Below, piece after piece: positions 33,387-43,117 of a DNA stretch of 64,000 nucleotides. The number at the start of each line of letters is the position of its first letter. Position 1 is the first letter of the stretch. Position numbers and translations under genes: made by a program. The DNA comes from Spongilla lacustris (lineage: Eukaryota > Porifera > Demospongiae > Spongillida > Spongillidae). The notes beneath the pieces were generated by a model. That model was not told the origin of the DNA. It ran no database searches and was given only the letters and a program-made list of their open reading frames with translations. The stretch covers positions 10,570,351-10,634,350 of the forward strand of contig OX442419.1 in the NCBI GenBank assembly GCA_949361645.1. Direction: 5' to 3'.

Positions 33387-33625
33387 ACATGTAGGTCTAT
33401 GTAGGTCCATGTAAGGGTTCATGCAGGGTAGGTCTATGTAGGTCCATGTAAGGGTTCATGCAGGGTATAGGTCTATGTAGGTCCATGTAGGGTTCATGCA
33501 GGGTAGGTCTATGTAGGTCCATGTAAGGGTTCATGCAGGGTAGGTCTATGTAGGTCCATGTAGGGTTCATGCAGGGTAGGCCTATGTAGGTCAATGTAGG
33601 GGGCAGGCAAGGTAGCAGCACTACA
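33387..33625. repeat. Minisatellite, about 36-bp unit
   Basis: Six copies built from GGTCTATGTAGGTCCATGTA and GGGTTCATGCAGGGTA. Confidence 0.9.
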
Positions 33626-33819
33626 TGGGCCTCTAACATCAGATAAGGTTGTGGGTTCCCCTTTCAAGTTTATTATATTCACAGCACAAACCATGGGCAG
33701 ATCTTAGGATTAAGAGTAGGTACATGTATGACAAAAGCCTTCAGTATTCTGGTACATGTACATGTAGGAGCGTGTATGGGCTGGTTTTTTTAAGTATGAT
33801 GTATAGGCTGATGTATGGG

Positions 33820-34790
33820 GTATGGTGCATAGGCTGGTGTATGATGTATAAGCTAGTGTATGGGGTATGGTGTACAGGCTGGGGTATGGTGTATAGGATG
33901 GTGTACATATGGTGTACAGGCTACTGTAGTGTATGGTGTACAGGCTGGTGTATGGTGTACAGGCTAGTGTATGGTGTACAGGCTGGTGTATGGTGTACAG
34001 GCTGGTGTATGGTGTACAGGCTGGTGTATGGTGTACAGGCTAGTGTATGGTGTACAGGCTGGTGTATGGTGTACAGGCTGGTGTATGGTGTACAGGCTGG
34101 TGTATGGTGTATAGGCTGGTGTATGGTGTACAGGCTGGTGTATGGTGTACAGGCTAGTGTATGGTATATAGGCTGGTGTATGGTGTACAGGCCGGTGTAT
34201 GGTGTATAGGCTGGTGTATGGTGTATAGGATGGTGTATGGTGTACAGGCTGGTGTATGGTGTACAGGCTGGTGTATGGGTTCTAGGCTGGTGTATGGGTT
34301 CTAGGCTGGTGTATGGGGTCTAGGCTGGTGTATGGTGTACAGGCTGGTGTATGGGGTCTAGGCTGGTGTATGGTGTACAGGCTGGTGTACAGGCTGATGT
34401 ATGGTGTATATAGGTATAGGTGTATGGTGTACTGGCTAGTGTATGGTGTACAGGCTGGTGTATGGGGTCTAGGCTGGTGTATGGTGTATAGGCTGGTGTA
34501 TGGTGTACAGGCTGGTGTATGGTGTACAGGCTAGTGTATGGTGTACAGGCTGGTGTATGGGGTCTAGGCTGGTGTATGGTGTATAGGCTGGTGTATGGTG
34601 TACAGGCTGGTGTATGGTGTACAGGCTAGTGTATGGTGTACAGGCTGGTGTATGGGGTCTAGGCTGGTGTATGGTGTATAGGCTGGTGTATGGTGTACAG
34701 GCTGGTGTATGGTGTACAGGCTAGTGTATGGTGTACAGGATGGTGTATGGTGTATAGGCTGGTGTATGGTGTATAGGCTGGTGTATGGGC
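33820..34790. repeat. Minisatellite, 19-bp unit, about 50 copies
   Basis: GCTGGTGTATGGTGTACAG units with higher-order blocks that alternate with GGGTCTAG variants. It lies directly beside the RNF113 CCCH exon. Confidence 0.95.
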
Positions 34791-35002
34791 AAACACATCA
34801 TGCAAACACCAGCACATACCTACACAACACACCAGCACACACCAGACACACCAACCTTCAAAGTCGCAGTAGCCTGCCTCCTTGTAGTCTTTGCAGATGT
34901 CAGGTTGGTACTCCCAAAGAACAGTACAGGGGACCTTTCCTAGGGGAGGGAAAAATGGCCCCTACATGTAGAATGCTGTCTGCACATTATCCCGCAATGG
35001 AT

Positions 35003-35403
35003 CCCCTACGAAAAAATCTTGGCATGACATGTTCCAAATTCATGCGTGATATGTTTTTGCAAGTGTTCCAGTTTTTCTAGAGCACTGTTGAACATGCTTG
35101 CATGTACATGTATGTCATTAAATTGCAGGCATATCACTCTTCTAACTTGCACAGGATGAATAGTTTCTAAAAAGCGATTCCCCGATGAGGCATACCCGCT
35201 AATATGCTAAGGGGTGTGCCACTTTATAACTTCTCGGGGGAACGCGTTTTAGAAACTCTTCAACCTGTGCAAGTTAGAAGGGTGATATGCCTGCAATTGA
35301 ATGACATAAGCATGTTCAACAGTGCTCTAGAAAAACTGGAACACATGCGACAACATATCACACATGAATTTGGAACATGTATGCCAAGATTTTTTTGTAG
35401 GGG
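35003..35403. mobile_element. Foldback palindrome, about 400 bp
   Basis: Arms of about 190 bp: CCCCTACGAAAAAATCTTGG at the left edge is the near-perfect reverse complement of the right edge ending TTTTTTTGTAGGGG. The inner arms AAAAGCGATTCCCC and GGGGGAACGCGTTTT still pair, leaving a loop of only about 30-40 bp. Confidence 0.85.
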
Positions 35404-35404
35404 A

Positions 35405-35570
35405 AGGTGTGCCCATTATGGTGTGCTCCTTTTAAAGTGTGCCCATTAAGGTGTGCTCCTTTTAAAGTGTGCCCATTAAGGTGTGCTCCTTTTAAAGTGT
35501 GCCCATTGAGGTGTGCTCCTTTTAAAGTGTGCCCTTTAAGGTGTGCTCCTTTTAAAGTGTGTGACATTTT
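35405..35570. repeat. Tandem repeat, 30-bp unit, five copies
   Basis: GGTGTGCTCCTTTTAAAGTG followed by TGCCCATTAA, abutting the right arm of the palindrome. Confidence 0.9.
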
Positions 35571-35618
35571 CTGTACAGTTTATGTTCATGCATCGTGTGC
35601 TTGCTACCATACATTGCA

Positions 35619-35641
35619 GACACACACACACACACACACAA

Positions 35642-35674
<33 letters not shown>
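35619..35674. repeat. (CA)n microsatellite
   Basis: Near-pure CA dinucleotides with one AAT interruption. Confidence 0.9.
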
Positions 35675-35675
<1 letters not shown>

Positions 35676-36297
35676 CACTCATGGAATCGTACAATTGTAT
35701 GCCACAATATTTGGCCTCATCACATCTGCTACCACCTCCCTTGACCACACCCACCTGCTGGCTGCACTCCCTTGTGAGGTCTCCCTCCTCTTGCGGCCTC
35801 GAAGTACTCGGTGTAGTTCTGTCCTCTCCTCCTCCATACTATATATGGAAAACAAACAATATTAATTAATCATCATACAACAGACTGAGTTTTGCAGCAT
35901 AGTTGGAGGACATGAATCACCATGGCAACTAGACATATACAAATAAAAATTTGTTCTGGAGAATAATGCTGATATTGCTGTCTTTACAGGGTTAAAACTC
36001 GTGTCACTAAAGGGCTAATATCACTGTATCTGACTGGCCTATAAAGGGTTACTGCAAGTGGTGACCAGTGCCCAGACCTGGTTCAAATTCTGTGCCTTCT
36101 CCATGACACCCCACTGGTCCCTGTTCTGTTCTGTCTCCATCTCCAAGGTGAGGGTGGCCTCCATGTCATGCCTCCCTCACAGACTTAGTATGTTGGGTCA
36201 CCTTGCTGAGTTTGTCCTTATCTTTGTCACTGAACACTCTGAGCCTCCTCTGATGAAGGGAAGTGGAAGGAGAGGATCATGGAAGGAGGGAAGAGGC

Positions 36298-37064
36298 GAG
36301 GAGGGAGGGAGGGAGGGAGGGAGGGAGGGAGGGAGGGAGGGAGGGAGGGAGGGAGGGAGGGAGGGAGGGAGGGAGGGAGGGAGGGAGGGAGGGAGGGAGG
36401 GAGGGAGGGAGGGAGGGAGGGAGGGAGGGAGGGAGGGAGGGAGGGAGGGAGGGAGGGAGGGAGGGAGGGAGGGAGGGAGGGAGGGAGGGAGGGAGGGAGG
36501 GAGGGAGGGAGGGAGGGAGGGAGGGAGGGAGGGAGGGAGGGAGGGAGGGAGGGAGGGAGGGAGGGAGGGAGGGAGGGAGGGAGGGAGGGAGGGAGGGAGG
36601 GAGGGAGGGAGGGAGGGAGGGAGGGAGGGAGGGAGGGAGGGAGGGAGGGAGGGAGGGAGGGAGGGAGGGAGGGAGGGAGGGAGGGAGGGAGGGAGGGAGG
36701 GAGGGAGGGAGGGAGGGAGGGAGGGAGGGAGGGAGGGAGGGAGGGAGGGAGGGAGGGAGGGAGGGAGGGAGGGAGGGAGGGAGGGAGGGAGGGAGGGAGG
36801 GAGGGAGGGAGGGAGGGAGGGAGGGAGGGAGGGAGGGAGGGAGGGAGGGAGGGAGGGAGGGAGGGAGGGAGGGAGGGAGGGAGGGAGGGAGGGAGGGAGG
36901 GAGGGAGGGAGGGAGGGAGGGAGGGAGGGAGGGAGGGAGGGAGGGAGGGAGGGAGGGAGGGAGGGAGGGAGGGAGGGAGGGAGGGAGGGAGGGAGGGAGG
37001 GAGGGAGGGAGGGAGGGAGGGAGGGAGGGAGGGAGGGAGGGAGGGAGGGAGGGAGGGAGGGAGG
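36298..37064. repeat. (GGGA)n tract, about 191 uninterrupted units
   Basis: About 765 bp of pure GGGA/GAGG on the + strand (TCCC on the other). It lies just upstream, in minus-strand terms, of the first RNF113 fragment. No interruption is visible. Open frames across it (Gly-Gly-Arg-Glu or Pro-Pro-Ser-Leu repeats) are artefacts of the repeat. Confidence 0.98.
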
Positions 37065-38040
37065 AGTGGGTAAATAGAGCTTGCCATTGGTGAGCATTGA
37101 TAGCTGGAGTTGAGTTGTGTACTGTGGAAAACAATGCAGAATGTCATCAAAACTAGCCAATTACATTCATGTGCATATGCATGCATTGCACAAGTACAAG
37201 AACTGATTCTTAGCATATATATATACATGTACATACTGACTTACATGTACAGAGAGAGGGGAAGAGAGGATTCATAGCCACTCACACAACAACACACGCA
37301 CACACAGTCATGCATACATACTCACACACATGCTCACACACACAATCACACACACATATGCTCACACACACAATCACACACACATATGCTCACACACACG
37401 CTGTCAGCTGTGGGGTATCTGCCATAGGATTCATTTCTTAGGTGCTTGCTATATGGGGTACTTGCCATAGGGCCCATAGCTTCTTGCCATGGAGTACTTC
37501 ATAGCTGTGTGCAATAGGGATCACTCCAACTCCATACACTGTAGCTGTTAGGTGTCTGCCATAGATTTGAGTTCATAGCTGTTAACTGTGTGATTCTTCA
37601 TGCATCGCTTATTGCCATAGAGTTCACTCCATACATGGGCCAGGAGTATTCCGTCGCTGCCTGCCGTAGAGTCCAGAGTATAGTACCAGCTTTATAGCTG
37701 CCTGTCTGCAATAGGGTCCGTGCACTCCCGTACCTCCGTAGCAGTTAGCTGAGGCCTGTGGGGTAGTAGGCTTCAGTTCTGCCATAGAATCCAGTCCACA
37801 GGCAGACTTCCAGGTCTTTAACCTGCATCTCATATCCTCGTGGGATTAATCTTCGATATTGTCGTCTTCGTACCGTTCGAAATCGTCCGCGGAAGTACCG
37901 AACCAAAAGCGAAGAGCAGGCCTACAGCAGATTATCTCTGCCTACAGTAAATAGCGGTTAATAAGTTATTTTGCACGTTAAGTTGTTGTGTACATTATAG
38001 TGGTGGGTGGGGTCGTGGTTATAGACATCAATTTGTACTT
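37065..38040. other. Non-coding, (CA)n and a degenerate 30-40-bp repeat
   Basis: 37280-37400 is rich in CACACA with ATGCTCACACA units. 37410-37800 has imperfect copies of CATAGCTG...TGCCATAG...GTTCACTCCATA. No gene recognised. Confidence 0.5.
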
Positions 38041-38042
38041 AC

Positions 38043-38163
38043 AGAACAGCTCGGTCTGGGCACGGCTAACTGACGAAAGAGTAGCACGTGATATTATGCG
38101 TTTTGGATTTGGGGTGTATCTCACTAACCATTCAAGGGAAGCGCGATTTGAAGGCCCTAAGCT
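38043..38163 (-). CDS. Possible isolated exon, family not recognised
   Basis: A good acceptor (TTTTTTCAG) and a consensus donor (GTAAGT) bound 121 nt with an open frame: LGPSNRASLEWLVRYTPNPK then RIISRATLSSVSRAQTELF. No partner exons in compatible phase were found on either side. Confidence 0.35.
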
Positions 38164-38169
38164 CTGAAA

Positions 38170-39690
38170 AAATGATGAAAAATAAGTGCATTGGTTACTC
38201 TCATATAATCCGGTGGCACCGAAGGAAAATATCATTTGGTTGGGAAAATATTGATGACTGAATAAGTAAATGAGATAAAATGAATGGACATTGGAAACCT
38301 TGCATAATTAATGTGGAAGTGCGGATATAGGTACCTACGGTGCGTTAAAGTACTCAAAATATGCTAAATAGTCCCCACATAGCAAATCCGAGAGCACCTA
38401 GTCAATATAATTTTTATTTCTGCAGTTAGCTGCAGTTTTCTGAATGCGTCCATACATTTTCTATGGACATTGAATTACGCAATGACCGAATACCGCGTAA
38501 TCCTTTTGACCGCCAATTTCTCGATATGTAGAGCACCAGTCTTGCTGCATTTCGCGTATTTTCGACAGCGATCAAGGCGATTTTTATTTTGCAATTGATA
38601 GAGCATGTACAACGCAAATACAGCTTGTTAGTGGTCAAAATACGCCACACTTTCGGCTTTGTGATGAGTTTCCATTCCCTCTATATAATTATATAATATA
38701 TATTATCTCTGCCGCGCCGTACCTCAGAAATCCTCAGTGTATATCCGCCCCTGCATGTATATACACAAATAACCTATAATATATAAGTGGCGCTTCAGCG
38801 AATGCTAAAATGATTTGATCCTTTTAAGATACAACTACAATTTACATGTAGTTAGCCAATTAATGCACATGCGTGTCATGGCAACGTATACTTTTATATG
38901 CATCGTGTATACAAAACTACAATCTTAAGCTTACCGTACGTTGCAAGTAGCACTGCTAGGAGGTAAATGCGACTGATACTGTGATGCCAGTTAGCGGGGG
39001 AGCTTCGGAAGATTTCGTAGCGACAACAGTTGAGCCACATTATGACACACCGCATCGGTCTTACAATGTTTCGATCGATTAAGCAAGCAATTCTTTACTG
39101 TAGGAACCCACGCTTCTTACATGGGCTGTTTGGCGGTGGCGTGCAGGTGCAAGGGTCAGGCATCTTTAACGATCCGATAACGGAAAGAGGGGTTGTATGG
39201 ATCTCGTGATGTCATGTGACGAAGCGATTTTATATGTAGACCTTTACATTGTTGGCAAAGCGTATGGATAGTATAGCACGTGTATTGAGCAAAGCTTGCT
39301 GCGTTGTCGGGTGCTCGAGGCGATCGGATATGGTTCTTTCCTACCAGTTGCCAAGTTATGTTCTTTCCTGTACCAGTTTCTCTTTTGATAGTGAAGATGA
39401 AGAGGAATACATTTGTCCAAACTGCACAAATCTTGCTGAATACAGTGACAATTACATGTGCATGACTCAGTTGAGTTCCACAGCCCTGAAATGCAAGTTA
39501 CCAGACGTATAGGCTGCTTAATAAGATGATTCCAATTCCTGCATGCAAGTATAGACTGATGATTCCTGGATCTGCATGCATCTGCCAATTTCTGGCAAAG
39601 TAAAGAACAGCTAAGAGTCAATGCCTATAAACCTCTAATAAGCTCCATTCCATTGACGCGCCATACTCGCTTGCCGTATACTGTTATTTG
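38170..39690. other. Mostly non-coding
   Basis: A segment reading CAGGGGCGGATATACACTGA on the minus strand (about 38729-38752) looks like the end of a hAT-type MITE, but its other end was not found. No gene accepted. Confidence 0.35.
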
Positions 39691-39699
39691 TACAAGATA

Positions 39700-39980
39700 T
39701 ATAACATTCTCTCTGAGAAAGTTAGTGGTATAGGATTTAATTAAGAAGGCTGGTGATGTCTCCCCCTCCCCCCGTATTTTCTGGTGGTGTAAAAAGGAAT
39801 TAGGGAACAAGGGTTGGAGATACAATTAATTATTACTATATTTCGCACTAGTACTTTGTAAAACGGCATTACATTTATGTTGCTAAATATAGGAATAATT
39901 ATTATATCTCCAACCCTTATTCCCTTCCCTTCATTTTTACACTATTTACCCCTATATTTCTCAGAGAGAATGTTTTAATA
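39700..39980. mobile_element. Foldback MITE, about 280 bp
   Basis: ACATTCTCTCTGAGAAA near 39708 pairs with TTTCTCAGAGAGAATGT near 39957, and GTAAAAAGGAATTAGGGAAC / AAGGGTTGGAGATA pairs with TATCTCCAACCCTTATTCCC / CATTTTTAC. AT-rich loop, no coding capacity. Confidence 0.8.
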
Positions 39981-40053
39981 TCTTGTTTCATTCTTTTTAT
40001 TTTATTTTTTAAAATCAGTTTTATTGTTGAATAAAGTGACTACTATACTACCT

Positions 40054-40253
40054 NNNNNNNNNNNNNNNNNNNNNNNNNNNNNNNNNNNNNNNNNNNNNNN
40101 NNNNNNNNNNNNNNNNNNNNNNNNNNNNNNNNNNNNNNNNNNNNNNNNNNNNNNNNNNNNNNNNNNNNNNNNNNNNNNNNNNNNNNNNNNNNNNNNNNNN
40201 NNNNNNNNNNNNNNNNNNNNNNNNNNNNNNNNNNNNNNNNNNNNNNNNNNNNN
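40054..40253. other. Assembly gap (200 N)
   Basis: Exactly 200 unknown bases, the usual placeholder for a gap of unknown size. It cuts the 3' end of the FAM193 gene. Confidence 1.
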
Positions 40254-40305
40254 CCTCCCCCTCCTACAGCCCAACACCTAGTCCTCCCTCCTCCCCCCTC
40301 CTTAC

Positions 40306-43052
40306 CCCATTGTGTCCAAACAGCTCGCAGTAGCAACAGGGGCAGTATCTCTTTGGAGGGTCAGTGCTTGTGGTGACAGCACTTGTGGATGATCTGAGGA
40401 GGACATAGGGTTATAATCATGACATCATATATATATGACATCATCCTACCTGTATGATGCTATACCACTTAGACACACCCATCACCCATAGCCCTCTCAC
40501 TACCCAACCCATCACCCCACACCCTCACCCACACACCCTCACCCACACACTCTTACCACCCAACCCATCACCCCTCACCCTCACCACCCAACCCATCACC
40601 CACACACCCTACTACCCAACCCATCACCCCACACATCCTCACCACCCAACCCATCACCCCACACCCTCACCACCCAACCCATTGCCCCACACCCTCACCA
40701 CCACACCCTCACCCACACATCCTCACCACCCAACCCATCACCCCACACCCTCACCCGGTCTGCGTAGCTGTGGCCGTGGTATGGACAGAATGGAACTCGT
40801 GCTCACATGACCCGGCACATGACCCGGCAGACAGAGAAGACCTTGTGCTCTCACTGCACATGAGGTCCACTGTATCGAGGGAGCTGCAGTGGTTGGGGTG
40901 GCTGCAGCGTGGGGTGGGGGAGGAGGAGGAGGAGGAGGAAGAGGGAGGGTACGTTGTCTCTGGATGCACGGTGCATTCTGCTGGCTCCATCGGCGAGCCT
41001 GGGGAAGAGGAGAACACCTTTTAAAGAAACAAGAATAGAAAGGTGTGCCCTTTGACAAGTAGCTCATGTGATCTGGGGACCCTTAATGATAAAGGTCTGG
41101 GGACCCTCAATTATAAAAAAACTGGGGACCATCAATCACAACATCCTCTTGTTTGGCACCTAGCCCCATGGTAGCCATGGCAACCTAGCCCCATGGTAGT
41201 ACAGACCACCTAGCCCCATGGCATGCATGTGCTGGTCAGGATGACAGGAAATGGGTGGGGTAACCACACCTCCTGTTTTATTGGACCACAGTTGCTCTTA
41301 CTCTGCCTGCAACCATCTCTGCACACACATGTACTCAGAGATGGGTATTCGACAGAGTACACAATACCACACCAATATTAGACCACAGGAGGGAGGAGAG
41401 GGGTGAACAGCCCCACATGAGGGAGGAGAGGGGTGAACAGCCCCACAGGAGGGAGGAGAGGGATGAACAGCCCCACATGAGGGAGGAGAGGGGTGAACAG
41501 CCCCACAGGAGGGAGGAGAGGGGTGAACAGCCCCACAGGAGGGAGGAGAGGGGTGAACAGCCCCACATGAGGGAGGAGAGGGGTGAACAGCCCCACATGA
41601 GGGAGGAGAGGGGTGAACAGCCCCACAGGAGGGAGGAGAGGGATGAACAGCCCCACATGAGAGAGGAGAGGGGTGAACAGCCCCACGAGGGAGGAGAGGG
41701 GTGAACAGTAGGAGAGGTAACATGTCACTGACCTGATGATGATGTGGCCACCCAGTTGTGCCACAAACCTTCCTTCGTGATGGCACCAGTGGTTGGCTTT
41801 GTCCTGGCCTCCTCCCCATTCTGGGGTGAGGTGACATTGGCCACACCCACAGGTCTATCTTCACCCCTGTCACCATTAAGCTGCGCCGAGAGAGACATCT
41901 CGATGGTTGCCGACCCAAAGGTTGGGTCCGTTGGGTTTAATGGTCGAGACATCGAGTCCTACACGAAGCGGTAATGTGCATATGATGTAATAGGACATGA
42001 TCAGCCCCTCCTCTCGCACGTGATCAGCCCCGCCCTCATCACACAAGCACCGCCCCTCCACTCACACAACAGTAAGATGCTGCCATGGCTCCAATACATG
42101 CAGAACAGTAGCAAGGCTGTGTGCAACCATTTAGGTAGACAGGTTTGAATCCTCCTCCCCCTCCAGGCACAGGATGCTTGGTCTGGGCACCCGGTGGTTT
42201 GGTTGTCCTGCTGTGCTCAACAATGTCCTCCGAGCGGCCATGACACCTCTGGTCCCCAGGACACTTCTGTTCTGTGTACGTGTGGTTGCGATGTTGGTGG
42301 TGCTCTGAATGGTTGCCATGGTGATCAGAATGGTTGGTGTAGTGATCCACAAGTGGTCCTCTGTGTTTGTCCCTTGGCCTGGCAGACATAGTGTCCAATA
42401 GTCTTCTCTTCTCAAACAACAGGTCCATGAATTCCTTGTGTCCCTCTGGATGGATCAGGGCGTAGTCCTCCTGGGCCAAAGTGTCACTGAAGGTTGCTGT
42501 GTGCGTGAGTGTGTGTGTTATGTGTGTGTATGTGTGTATGTGTGTTGTGTGTGTATTGTGTGTGTGTTGTGTGTGTATGTGTTTGTGATATGTGTGAGTG
42601 TATGTGTGTGTATGTGTGTGTGTATGTGTGTGTATGTGTGTTGTGTGTATTGTGTGTATGTGTGTGTATGTATTGTGTATGTGTTGTGTATGTGTGTAAG
42701 TGTATGTATGTGTGTGCATGTGCGTGTGTATGTATGTAAGCAGTGCACAGTACAATATATATACACCTCGTTACATTACCATTACTTCCACTCACAACAT
42801 TTTGAGCAGGCTTGCAGCAAAATGCACGAAATGCTAGCATCTTATTATAGACACCTGGGTTGCATGTGATGCAACAATTCACAGTGACTTGCTGCATGTC
42901 TAGTTACCATATATGGCATGCTTGAACCACCATATTACATCATATTACATCACTATAACACCTGCATATATCACACCTGCTCTGCTGGGCAACTAGTAAT
43001 GTAAAAAACTGAAGAAAATAGATTGTTGTTCCATACTGTGAGAGACATGCCA

Positions 43053-43117
<65 letters not shown>

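Larger units (their letters stand above)
34856..36240 (-). pseudogene. RNF113 (CWC24-type splicing factor) gene fragments
   Basis: Reading right to left. At about 36058-36150 DMEATLTLEMETEQNRDQWG then VMEKAQNLN corresponds to the DMGAT..ELDTE segment of RNF113. At 35755-35840 RGQNYTEYFE in one frame and KRRETSQGSAAS in another correspond to the YRG.NNY and DT..GNASSG segments. At 34856-34939 (acceptor CCTAG, donor GTTGGT) [20 protein letters not shown] and GYCDF are the start of the CCCH zinc finger. RNF113 normally has CCCH, then RING, and works in the spliceosome. Frames clash inside and between pieces, and the remainder of the CCCH finger and the RING are not present before the 19-bp minisatellite. 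Pseudogene is the best reading; several sequence errors are the alternative. Confidence 0.55.

Noticed and set aside
33649..34800. Open frames rich in [13 protein letters not shown]
   Set aside because: Translations of the 19-bp minisatellite.
36058..37234. Open frames of 260-340 codons encoding Gly-Gly-Arg-Glu or Pro-Pro-Ser-Leu repeats
   Set aside because: They exist in every phase of the pure (GGGA)n tract on both strands; no initiation context or homologous domain.
37978..38235. 85-codon minus frame as a full gene
   Set aside because: Only the central 121 nt between a good acceptor and donor look coding; the ends read into intron-like sequence.
39249..39512. 87-codon + frame with DSEDEEEYICPNCTNLAEYS
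   Set aside because: Acidic stretch and CPNC look interesting, but there is no full zinc motif, no splice partner and no recognised family; kept only as a possible relic.
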